Notes: generated by a model not told the origin, from the sequence alone. A stretch of DNA of 11,279 nt from Gemmatimonadales bacterium UBA4456 (GCA_002390225.1 DGOW01000100.1:1-11279), one strand, 5' to 3'. Shown: positions 1 through 6,389, numbered from the stretch's first letter. Numbers and translations: made by a program.

Positions 1-287
1 GCCAGTGCCTTGGTGATGCAAGGAGCCGCTCGAAAGTCGAGGTCTGCCACGCCCATACCCACTTCGATCGGCACGCCCATGTCCTGCACGGCACCATCCC
101 ACTTGAGGCACATCGTGCCGAACCGATCGTAGATCTCGTCGAAGTCGAAGACCTGTTCCTGCCCGCCGAGGACCGCATTGGCGAGTGACGCACCACGCGC
201 GGGCTTGACCCCCGCCGCACTCAGGAGGGCGCTCGCGCCGGCTCCTCTCAGAAAAGTTCGACGATCGAGTCCGGGACGCCGTGCCAT
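1..287 (-). CDS. Tat-signal MalY/PatB-like PLP-dependent aminotransferase or C-S lyase (N-terminal part)
   Basis: Only the first 95 codons lie in the window; the gene continues past base 1. The ATG at 287 has an AAGGAG Shine-Dalgarno 7 bases upstream. Residues 1-33 form a twin-arginine signal (RRTFLRG at 9-15, then a small hydrophobic stretch and a likely cut near PARGA). The mature start carries FDFDEIYDRFGT (47-58), KWDG (62-65) and GVADLDFRAAP (79-89). This matches the N-terminal signature of the MalY/PatB branch of fold-type I PLP enzymes (cystathionine beta-lyase-like), where a WVADMDF motif follows R-x-x-T and KWD. Family members cleave C-S bonds or transfer amino groups. The PLP lysine lies outside the window, so activity cannot be judged. 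Tat export would let a folded, cofactor-loaded enzyme reach the periplasm. A histidinol-phosphate-type aminotransferase is the main alternative. Confidence 0.75.
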   Translation of the reverse strand, partial: MARRPGLDRRTFLRGAGASALLSAAGVKPARGASLANAVLGGQEQVFDFDEIYDRFGTMCLKWDGAVQDMGVPIEVGMGVADLDFRAAPCITKAL

Positions 288-441
288 CGCAGCTCTCCTT
301 GGGCAAGGATTTTCTACCGCTGGACAACCTCCGCAACAGTGTTACGAATCGCAAGTTCACTTCGATTAGACGGTGAGATGGGCGAATGTGTCGATCTGCC
401 CACTGGAAGGTGTCCCGGCCTCCGCTGCGAGACTTGGACAG
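288..441. other. Intergenic gap between two minus-strand genes
   Basis: These 154 bases separate the radical SAM stop from the MalY-like start. Apart from the AAGGAG ribosome binding site at the low-coordinate end I see no clear promoter or hairpin; the part near 330-370 is more AT-rich and would be the likeliest promoter position for the MalY-like gene. Confidence 0.3.
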
Positions 442-1311
442 CTATAGCCCTCGTAGGTACTCCGGTTTCAACGGGATTTCCCCGTCGAGTGCCAGGTCGA
501 TGGCGTGGAGGATCTGCTCGCGGTCTCGAGGCAGCTCTCCTGCGATCGGCAGATAGCTCGACGCATGGTTCGTGCGGAAGACCGTATGGGTGGGCTCCGC
601 CTTCTCTACGATGGTGCGCATCTCCTGTAGAAGCTGTGGTACCGCAGGCAGCTCGAACTTCCCCTTCTCGACCATGCGTGCCTGCGGAGTTCCCGGGATC
701 ACCGTGAGTGTCAGGGCCCCGACGTACTGCGGCTCCATCTTCGAGATCAGTCGAGCGGTTTCTCGCGCGTGCTCGACGCTTCGGTCCACGCCTCCGGCCC
801 CAAGAAGGACGATCACGCTGAGGCGCATGCCCGCCTCGTGAGCTCTCCGTGCCGCCTCGACATGCTCCGCGAACGTCCCACCCTTCACAATCCTCTTCAG
901 GGTGACGTCGTCACCGGACTCCGGCCCGATGTAGAGCATCTCTAGCCCGGCGTCTCGAAGAGTCCTCAGCTCGTCAGCTGACTTGTCTAGGACGTTCTCC
1001 GCGGTGGCGTAACAGGATGCTCGCCTGAATCGTGGGAACGCGTCCTGACACGCGGCCAGGATCGTGAGCCAGCGGTCGACGTCCATGACGAGCGCGTCTC
1101 CGTCGGCTACGAACACCTTGTCGGTTCCCGCATACGCGCGTCCCGCCGCGTCGATGTCCTCCAGCACCTCACCCAGGTCACGCACGCGGAACTGCTTGTC
1201 CCGGTACATGTCGCAGTAGGTGCAGAGATTGTGCGAGCAGCCGATCGTGGCCTGCACGATGTACGACTGAGCCTCGGACGGGGGCCGGTAGAGCTTGCCT
1301 TCGTAACGCAT
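442..1311 (-). CDS. Radical SAM protein with CX4CX2C cluster motif
   Basis: This 289-residue protein opens with YRPPSEAQSYIVQ followed by GCSHNLCTYCDMYRD. The cysteines C25, C30 and C33 would bind the 4Fe-4S cluster, and the spacing is CX4CX2C rather than the common CX3CX2C. Further radical SAM core elements are visible: a glycine-containing strand VFVADGDALVMD (about 66-77), the GPESGDD segment that fits SAM binding, and a GAGGVD loop. The body is a single TIM-barrel-like domain with no obvious B12, SPASM or TRAM extension. It resembles a family of uncharacterised radical SAM proteins starting with the same YRPPSEA and GCSHN-C-F/Y-C signatures; the substrate is unknown. No Shine-Dalgarno is visible before the ATG. 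A TATCTT hexamer ends 5 bases before it, which would fit a leaderless transcript (inference). It lies 154 bases upstream of the MalY-like gene on the same strand, so co-transcription is possible. Confidence 0.85.
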   Translation of the reverse strand: MRYEGKLYRPPSEAQSYIVQATIGCSHNLCTYCDMYRDKQFRVRDLGEVLEDIDAAGRAYAGTDKVFVADGDALVMDVDRWLTILAACQDAFPRFRRASCYATAENVLDKSADELRTLRDAGLEMLYIGPESGDDVTLKRIVKGGTFAEHVEAARRAHEAGMRLSVIVLLGAGGVDRSVEHARETARLISKMEPQYVGALTLTVIPGTPQARMVEKGKFELPAVPQLLQEMRTIVEKAEPTHTVFRTNHASSYLPIAGELPRDREQILHAIDLALDGEIPLKPEYLRGL

Positions 1312-1435
1312 ACCGAAAGATAGCGCGGCCCCGGGCGAGCGACATGAAGGACCGACGACCGACTCGCGGTCACGCTCCGCTCCAAGATATCATCTCGCGA
1401 TCCACAGGCTCACCTGTCGAATAAGGGACGCTCAC

Positions 1436-1969
1436 GTGCAGAGATCCGTCACTTATCTCGGTACGCTCGCGCTGGTTCTGGGGAGTGCGGCACCCCTGCG
1501 GGCCCAGACCGCGGAAGACTGTGATTCCGACCGGGCGATGCTCAGCGACGCGCAGATGTTCGATGCGTTCTATCCGGCCGAATACGAGTCGCTGGCTGAT
1601 CATCTCGACGACTGGCGGGTCGACGATGACTCTGCGCTGCTCGTGCTCGAGCAGGCGAAGTACTACCCGCTGTCCGCGGTGCAGAGCCAGGACGATGCGC
1701 TTCTGGACGGCTTCGCCGGAGATCAGGTGCTCATCGATTACCACCTCACGGCCCGCGCGCTCGTCGCTAAGGTCACGGAGGCCTACAGCTACGAATGGAA
1801 CGACCGTATTCTGCGTCTCGCCAACGGTGACCGGATCGAGGATGGTGTGCTGTACGACGGAGCCGGTGACCGGAAAGCGCGACATCGTCAGCTCCACGTG
1901 TTCACGAGTTGGTGCGGCTTCTCCTTCACCTTTCCGGAGAGCTTGGTCTACGAGCGACCTGTCTCCTGA
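1436..1969 (+). CDS. Small secreted protein of unknown function
   Basis: This is a 177-residue protein from a GTG start, with AAGGGA about 7 bases upstream. Residues 1-24 look like a Sec signal peptide: MQRSVTYLG, a hydrophobic core TLALVLGSAAPL, and a cut after RAQ. The mature part is acidic (many D/E in DDWRVDDDSALLVLEQ) and has two cysteines, one at its start (EDCDSD) and one near its end (SWCGFSF), which could form a disulfide in the periplasm. I do not recognise the family. A short hairpin (ACAGG with CCTGT, 4-base loop, about 1404-1417) lies just before the ribosome binding site. It diverges from the radical SAM gene, and its last 44 bases overlap the 3' end of the convergent cyclodeaminase-like gene. 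The signal peptide, ribosome binding site and GC-rich third positions make it credible despite the missing homology. Confidence 0.65.
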   Translation: MQRSVTYLGTLALVLGSAAPLRAQTAEDCDSDRAMLSDAQMFDAFYPAEYESLADHLDDWRVDDDSALLVLEQAKYYPLSAVQSQDDALLDGFAGDQVLIDYHLTARALVAKVTEAYSYEWNDRILRLANGDRIEDGVLYDGAGDRKARHRQLHVFTSWCGFSFTFPESLVYERPVS

Positions 1970-2924
1970 CCTGAGCCACCATCTTCGCGATCTGGATGTC
2001 CTGAACCGCTACGCCCGTCAGGTCCGCGACCGTGATCTGATCGTTTGACGTCCGTCCGAGTGAAGGGTTCGCCACGACGGCGCCCAGCTCGACGATATCG
2101 GCCTCGGTGATGTCACCCGATGCGATGGCGTGCAGGCATTCGCCATACGCACTGCACTGGACAACGCTATCGGCGACGACTCGGTCAGCTCTCCCCAGCA
2201 GGGCGGCCTCGAGCTCCTGCTTGCCGTCGTCGTCGGATCCCATAGCCGTGATGTGCGTGCCGGGTCTGACCTGGTCGGCGAGGAGGACGGGCGCCCGGGC
2301 TGACGTCGCCGTGACGATGAGCCGACTCTTGTCGGCCAATTCGTCGACGGTCTCAGCAGCATGCACCGTAAGACTCGCCGCCTGAATCGCGGGGCTCTCC
2401 GTCAGGTCCTCGATCATGGCGCGGACCCTGGCTGGGTCACGTCCCCAGACCATGGCTGAATCCGTCTCTACGACGGAGCACAGCATTTCGAGCTGCATGC
2501 GTGCCTGAACACCGGTGCCGATGACGCCGACGTGTTCGACCCTGGATGGAGCGAGGTGCCGAGCGGCCACCGCGCCAGCGGCCGCCGTGCGCATGTCGGT
2601 GAGCCAGCACCGATCGTGAAGGACGAGTTCCAGAGCACCCGTGCGTTGGCTGAAGACGAGGATCACACCGTCCGACGGTGAGATGCCGAGCGACGGATTG
2701 TCATAAAAACCGGATGCGATCTTCATGACCCAGTGTTCGTCGTCCGTGATTGAACCGTACTTGATGTGAACGTCCCCGGGCGGGTCATCGAAGTGCAGGA
2801 AGCCGACCGGCGGGACGGTGACCTTGCCCTGGGAGTACAGAACGAAGCCGGTCTCGATCTCATTGATCAGCCGGTCAGTATCGAGAAGGGATTGGATCTC
2901 GTCGAGCGCGAGCACGTCAGGCAC
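1926..2924 (-). CDS. Ornithine cyclodeaminase / mu-crystallin family protein
   Basis: Read from a GTG at 2924 this gives 332 residues, the usual family length. The N-terminal part has GKVTVPP (33-39), HIKYGS (53-58) and VMKIASGFYDN (66-76), where the lysine matches the conserved substrate-binding lysine. LTDMRTAAAGAVAARHLAP (108-126) precedes a Rossmann motif GVIGTGVQARMQ (133-144) that binds NAD(P). MGSDDDGKQEL and DSVVQCSAYGEC follow, as in this family. Members include ornithine cyclodeaminase, alanine dehydrogenase, ketimine reductases and the opine-type SbnB enzymes; the substrate cannot be assigned here. The frame stays open far upstream through the divergent gene, but that part has no family similarity. 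An in-frame ATG at 2990 is an alternative start, and neither start has a good Shine-Dalgarno. It diverges from the DUF1028 gene and overlaps the convergent secreted-protein gene at its 3' end. Confidence 0.88.
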   Translation of the reverse strand: MPDVLALDEIQSLLDTDRLINEIETGFVLYSQGKVTVPPVGFLHFDDPPGDVHIKYGSITDDEHWVMKIASGFYDNPSLGISPSDGVILVFSQRTGALELVLHDRCWLTDMRTAAAGAVAARHLAPSRVEHVGVIGTGVQARMQLEMLCSVVETDSAMVWGRDPARVRAMIEDLTESPAIQAASLTVHAAETVDELADKSRLIVTATSARAPVLLADQVRPGTHITAMGSDDDGKQELEAALLGRADRVVADSVVQCSAYGECLHAIASGDITEADIVELGAVVANPSLGRTSNDQITVADLTGVAVQDIQIAKMVAQVRRQVARRPSSPER

Positions 2925-2995
2925 GGTTTGACGGGGGCGGGAGGGATCGGTCGCAGCGCACGATACAGGGTCGTCCAGGTGCCCCGCCATACGAC

Positions 2996-3012
2996 CCGGA
3001 CGTGTTGTCCGG
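2996..3012. promoter_or_regulatory. Perfect 6-bp inverted repeat in divergent promoter region
   Basis: CCGGAC and GTCCGG flank the 5-base spacer GTGTT. It sits between the cyclodeaminase-like gene and the DUF1028 gene, where a dyad-binding repressor site would be expected. It could equally be a transcript hairpin just upstream of the alternative cyclodeaminase start at 2990. Short GC-rich palindromes also arise by chance in such DNA. Confidence 0.3.
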
Positions 3013-3116
3013 TCCGTGAGTCTGCCCAGGATCCATGGCGGCGGCCTCCGCCTCTGCTCTACCTTCGCAGGCACTCGGCCGTCCGGGAGCCGAGCTGTTC
3101 GAGGGAGCGATGTGTC

Positions 3117-3989
3117 ATGCGGACGACAGGACTGACGACCACCCGAGCGCTGCTGCTCGCTGCCGTGGCGCTGTCCGCGGCTGCGTGCACGAGCGGAGAA
3201 GCATATCCGCGCGAGCTCGAGATGACGACCTGGTCTGTGGTTGGGATCGATCCCGAGACCGGCGACGTAGGGGTGGCCGTGGCCTCGTGCGTTCCAACGA
3301 ACGGCGATGCCGTTGCGGCGCTGGTTCCGGGCATGGGTGCTGCCGCCACTCAGGCCGGCTTCGATGTCGACAATCGAAATCGTGTCTTCGAGGCGATCAA
3401 GGATGGTCTTACTGCGGAGGAGGTGATCCTTCACGTGACCGATCCGGGCTGGGACGACCAGCTGGAACGCCGGCAGTACGGGGTGGTCACCATGCACGAC
3501 GGCCTGGTCCATGTGGGCGGCTTTACGACGCCACTCCGTCAGGGCATCAGCACAGGAGAGGACGGGTCGCCCCGATATGCGGGCGTCATGGCCGATGCCA
3601 GCCACGGCGTGAGCTCGCAGGGTAACACACTTGAAAGTGCCGAGGTTGTAGGTGCCCCTCTCGACGCGTTTCGATGGGATGACCCGGCGGGGTTCAACTG
3701 GCTCTCGGATCGATTGATGCGTGCGCTCGAAGCTGGTGCGGTTGCAGGGGGCGATGTGCGGTGCAACAACGAACGCGTGCGGCAAACGGCGGCGATGGCC
3801 GTCATCCTGGTCGCGCGCGGGGGTGACCTGCCGTACGCGACCGAGAGCATTGGGATGACGGACGCGGGCACGGCCAACGCACCGTGGCTCGCCTTGTCCG
3901 TGGCCACCGAACGCTTTGCGGAGAACCCGTTGATCGAACTTCGGCGCCAGTACGATCAATGGCGACGAAGCGCGACCGACGAGCGCTGA
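3117..3989 (+). CDS. DUF1028 family lipoprotein (predicted Ntn-hydrolase fold)
   Basis: This is a 290-residue protein from the ATG at 3117, with GAGGGAG about 9 bases upstream. The frame is open further upstream but that part is antisense to the cyclodeaminase-like gene. Residues 1-24 form a lipoprotein signal: TTTRALLLAAVALSAAAC, with C24 as the likely lipidated cysteine (alanine at -3 is acceptable but not the strongest lipobox). The rest follows DUF1028: TTWSVVGIDPETGDVGVAVAS (37-57), then MGAAATQAG, the DPG segment, RRQYGVVTMHDG, and late DVRCNNERVRQTAAMAVILV, which corresponds to the GGD-x-RG-x-QSAA region. DUF1028 proteins are predicted Ntn-hydrolase-like; no reaction is established to my knowledge. 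Most members I recall lack a lipobox, so an envelope location is a point of interest. The gene is followed after 7 bases by a truncated haemoglobin, probably in the same operon. Confidence 0.85.
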   Translation: MRTTGLTTTRALLLAAVALSAAACTSGEAYPRELEMTTWSVVGIDPETGDVGVAVASCVPTNGDAVAALVPGMGAAATQAGFDVDNRNRVFEAIKDGLTAEEVILHVTDPGWDDQLERRQYGVVTMHDGLVHVGGFTTPLRQGISTGEDGSPRYAGVMADASHGVSSQGNTLESAEVVGAPLDAFRWDDPAGFNWLSDRLMRALEAGAVAGGDVRCNNERVRQTAAMAVILVARGGDLPYATESIGMTDAGTANAPWLALSVATERFAENPLIELRRQYDQWRRSATDER

Positions 3990-3996
3990 CAGTGGG

Positions 3997-4398
3997 GTGA
4001 CGAACGACCCGGCCAGCCACTTCGAACTCCTTGGTGGGGAGCTCGGAGTCCGCCGCCTCGTCGATCGCTTCTACGACCGGATGGACACTGTAGTGGAAGC
4101 GTCATCGATACGGGCCATGCACCCCCGCGACCTCGCCGGCTCCCGCGAGAAACTCTTCCTGTTTCTCGTGGGGTGGACGGGTGGTCCCCCGCTGTACGCC
4201 CAGCAGCATGGCCACCCGATGCTGAGGGCTCGACACTTGCCCTTTGCCATCGGCGTGCCCGAGCGTGACGCATGGATCGCGTGCATGGACTTCGCCCTCG
4301 ACGAACACGAGATGCCGGACGAACTGCGCGGGTATCTTCGGCTCAGATTTCGATCCGTGGCCGACCATATGCGCAATCGGTCGGAAGTCGGGGAGTAG
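3997..4398 (+). CDS. Group II truncated haemoglobin
   Basis: This is a 133-residue globin from a GTG start. RFYDRMD (24-30) holds the B10 tyrosine. GHPMLRARHLPFAIG (72-86) carries the proximal haem histidine H80, and ERDAWIACMDFAL (89-101) places the tryptophan W93 at G8, the hallmark of group II (trHbO-like). Length and order match the two-over-two globin fold. Such proteins bind O2 and NO in the cytoplasm and are linked to oxygen sensing or delivery, NO detoxification or peroxidase-like chemistry; the sequence alone does not say which. The start lies 7 bases after the DUF1028 stop with only a weak G-rich ribosome binding site (AGTGGG), so it is probably translated from the same mRNA, perhaps with coupling. 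Downstream there is no intact gene for about 800 bases. Confidence 0.9.
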   Translation: MTNDPASHFELLGGELGVRRLVDRFYDRMDTVVEASSIRAMHPRDLAGSREKLFLFLVGWTGGPPLYAQQHGHPMLRARHLPFAIGVPERDAWIACMDFALDEHEMPDELRGYLRLRFRSVADHMRNRSEVGE

Positions 4399-4466
4399 CG
4401 TTCCGGGGAGTTGCTAGGTCGGGTTGTTCGACTCTCCGCCCCCATTCGGCGGCTACAAGGACCGCA

Positions 4467-4679
4467 GCCCCCCGGGAGCTCGAGCAGATCCTTGCAGGAA
4501 TCCCGCTCGTCTTCGAGCCGGTGCAAGCGGGCACCGAGGTCTCCGACTTCGTCACAAAGGGCGTCGATCTGACCCGGTGAGGCGGAGTTACCGATGGAGG
4601 GCAGGGCGCGCCGGTCGTTGCAATGGATTACGACCTTTCCGATCGTCGACACGACCACGAAGTCGAAGTCGAAGACGCC
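4467..4679 (-). pseudogene. Possible relic of a small membrane or coiled-coil protein
   Basis: Seventy-one minus-strand codons with GC-rich third positions read like a real protein. A short hydrophobic stretch (GVFDFDFVVVSTIGKVV) is followed by a polar linker (RRALPSIGNSAS) and a helix with a clean 4-3 heptad pattern: L-x3-V-x2-L-x3-L-x2-L inside IDALCDEVGDLGARLHRLED, ending in ERDSCKDLLELPGG. No start codon with a ribosome binding site is visible; the nearest in-frame start is a GTG at 4754 with no Shine-Dalgarno. On the 3' side the frame runs on without a stop into sequence antisense to the globin, next to a run of six C at 4468-4473 where a frameshift could hide the true end. It lies directly downstream of the TipAS relic, so both may belong to one decaying block. 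It could instead be an intact small gene with an unusual start. I do not recognise the family with certainty. Confidence 0.35.
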
Positions 4680-4821
4680 CAGGGGAAACTTCAGCGGATT
4701 GCCGTTGGCTGCGAATGTCGATCTCAGGATACCGTGGTGGTGCTCGGGTCGCACAAAGGATCACTGCGGTAGAATGCCGCCGGCGGTTCGTGTGTCGTGA
4801 CTTGTCCCTACTCCAAAATCG

Positions 4822-5094
4822 AGGTGAGTGTCTCGCAGCGTTGGGTCTGGTCACCGCTGCCACATACACGACCAATCCTTCGGCACGATCGTCCTAGTGC
4901 GCCCGAACGCGTTCATCGTCCGTGTACATGTCAGCCGGCGCCTCGTACATGACGGGGCCGCACGAGTGGTAGCGCTGATCGATGTGAAGCTGGGCTCGTT
5001 CAGCCAACGTGAGCGCGGGCTCTTCGTGAAGGGTGACGCCTTGTCTGATTGCCTGCGTCAGGCATCCGAGGACGTTGACCCCATGGGGCCTTCA
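4822..5094 (-). pseudogene. Decayed TipAS-domain (ligand-binding) gene fragment
   Basis: On the minus strand one frame reads LTQAIRQGV, then ALTLAERAQLHIDQRY, HSCGPVMYEAPADMYTDDER and VRAH. After a TAG stop (4894-4896) the same frame continues with DDRAEGLVVYVAAVTRPNAAR. Placed end to end this follows the C-terminal half of the TipAS domain: ALAERH-x2-HI, YPCSPEMH, LA-MY-x-D-RF, then YD-x2-A-x-GLA-YV and NAAR. The TAG falls where the family has tyrosine (TAC or TAT), so one base change would explain it. A second in-frame stop, TGA at 5092-5094, closes the frame upstream. The first half of the domain and any MerR-type DNA-binding domain are missing from the 120 bases before the next gene. TipAS domains bind thiopeptides and related ligands in MerR-type regulators. 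Stops at both ends, a missing 5' half and substitutions in the conserved YPCSPEMH core point to a pseudogene; stop-codon readthrough is unlikely. Confidence 0.6.
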
Positions 5095-5213
5095 CGCGAA
5101 GCGTATGATTCCACGGCTCGTGACGTTCGAGCGGCGTGGACGGACGCGGATGTAGTCTCTTAGGATCCGTGCGGTACGATGTCGCCTGAGTTCCAGACTA
5201 CCCAGTTACATAT

Positions 5214-6389
5214 ATGACTCAAGTACCTGCCTACGAGCGAAATCCCCGGCTGACCTGCCTGCACACGTCGGTGGTCGACGCGGGAAGTCGTGACGGTCGA
5301 GCCTTCGCCGTACTCGCTGACACGGTGCTGTATCCGGAGGGCGGGGGACAGCCGGCCGATTGTGGTACCCTCGAGGGGGTGGACGTGGTCGACGTTCAGA
5401 AGGTCAACGGGCAGATCATTCACATTCTGACCGATCCCGTGGATACGGGACCGGTGACGGTTGAGCTCGACTGGCAACTGAGATTCGATCACATGCAGCA
5501 ACACACGGCCCAGCATCTTCTGACCGCGATCGCCGCGGACCACTTCGGCTGGCAGACGACTGCGTTTCACCTGGGTGCGACCGTGTCGGATATCGAGCTG
5601 GATGCGGCCACGATCGATCCCGCGCAGCTGCAGATGCTCGAAGACGTCGTAGCAGCTGAAATCCGCGCCGCGCGGCCGGTTACGGCGCGCCGCGTCAGTC
5701 GTGTAGCATACGAGAAGCTCGAGGTTCGGTCGCGAGGTCTGCCGGCGGGACATACGGGTGACGTCCGGCTGGTGGAGATTGATGGGATCGATCTCAATAC
5801 GTGTGGAGGCACGCACTGCGCGAACACCGCAGAGCTCGAGGCGATCAAGTTGCTCGGTACCGAGTCGCTACGAGGAGGAACCCGTGTCTTCTATCTGTCG
5901 GGTGAGCGGCTGCGGCGTCGCCTCGGTGCGGAAGTCGCACGCACGGCGGCGCTTCGAGGAGTTCTCGGCGTATCGGATGATGAGCTGATCGGGGGCGTCG
6001 AGTCGAGACTCGAGCAGGTAAAAGAAGCCAGCAGGACGATCCGCCGCCTCGAGGATACGCTGGCCAGCCTACTGGCTGAGCGGTTCGCGGCGCGGGGGGA
6101 GGCCCTTTTAGTGGAACACCTCCCGGGTCGTGGGCTCCCATTCCTCCAGCGGCTCGCGCGTGAACTGGAGGCCCTCGATCCCACACGGGCGGTCTTTCTC
6201 ACGGCAGGTGAAGGCGACGAGGGATTCTTCCTTCTCTCGGCCGGTGAGGGATCTGCGGTCGACGTGCCCGAGCTGGGGCCGCGTATCGCTGAGGTCCTCG
6301 AAGGTAAGGGCGGTGGAAAAGGCCGCGTCTTCCAGGGCCGCGTGAGTCGGTTGTCGAAGCGTGATGAGGCGGCCGGGCTTCTCCGCTGA
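5214..6389 (+). CDS. Freestanding alanyl-tRNA editing protein, AlaX long form
   Basis: This is a 391-residue cytoplasmic protein homologous to the editing and C-terminal parts of alanyl-tRNA synthetase; it would hydrolyse Ser- or Gly-tRNA(Ala) made in error. The N-terminal beta-barrel has YPEGGGQPAD (40-49). The Zn-binding editing site is complete: HTAQH (H97 and H101) and CGGTH (C197 and H201). Residues about 235-300 are rich in E/R/L (VESRLEQVKEASRTIRRLED) and look helical or coiled-coil. The last part, with FFLLSAGEGSAVDV and GKGGGKGRVFQGR (362-374), resembles the DHHA1 domain that recognises tRNA. Length fits the long AlaX subclass. The ATG at 5214 is the first in-frame start near the domain; no Shine-Dalgarno is visible before it. 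The small conserved gene follows after 74 bases. Confidence 0.93.
   Translation: MTQVPAYERNPRLTCLHTSVVDAGSRDGRAFAVLADTVLYPEGGGQPADCGTLEGVDVVDVQKVNGQIIHILTDPVDTGPVTVELDWQLRFDHMQQHTAQHLLTAIAADHFGWQTTAFHLGATVSDIELDAATIDPAQLQMLEDVVAAEIRAARPVTARRVSRVAYEKLEVRSRGLPAGHTGDVRLVEIDGIDLNTCGGTHCANTAELEAIKLLGTESLRGGTRVFYLSGERLRRRLGAEVARTAALRGVLGVSDDELIGGVESRLEQVKEASRTIRRLEDTLASLLAERFAARGEALLVEHLPGRGLPFLQRLARELEALDPTRAVFLTAGEGDEGFFLLSAGEGSAVDVPELGPRIAEVLEGKGGGKGRVFQGRVSRLSKRDEAAGLLR

Noticed and set aside
1370..1897. 175-codon open frame on the minus strand opposite the secreted protein
   Set aside because: There is no ribosome binding site and no signal or domain, whereas the plus-strand frame has a signal peptide and Shine-Dalgarno. 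Since the plus-strand protein is an orphan, this choice is less certain than the others.
3036..3051. GGCGG/CCGCC hairpin in the leader of the DUF1028 gene
   Set aside because: It is a 5-bp pure GC stem in GC-rich DNA and likely due to composition; no terminator or attenuator partner is visible.
2925..3959. Open frame upstream of the cyclodeaminase-like gene that would give a 677-residue fusion protein
   Set aside because: The extra part is antisense to the DUF1028 gene and is rich in R, H and P with no domain similarity. The family N-terminus begins at about the GTG at 2924.
4419..4444. tRNA or tmRNA 3'-end-like string (GGGTT, TTCGACTC, CCGCCCCCA)
   Set aside because: The T-stem does not pair properly around a 7-base loop, there is no acceptor partner, D-arm or anticodon arm upstream, and the preceding bases code for the globin.
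5075..5109. TTGACC and TATGAT upstream of the AlaX gene
   Set aside because: The two hexamers look good alone, but the spacer is 23 bases and they lie inside the TipAS relic, so a working promoter cannot be claimed.
5160..5816. 218-codon open frame on the minus strand
   Set aside because: It is antisense to the AlaX editing domain, including the Zn-binding motifs, and shows no motif of its own.
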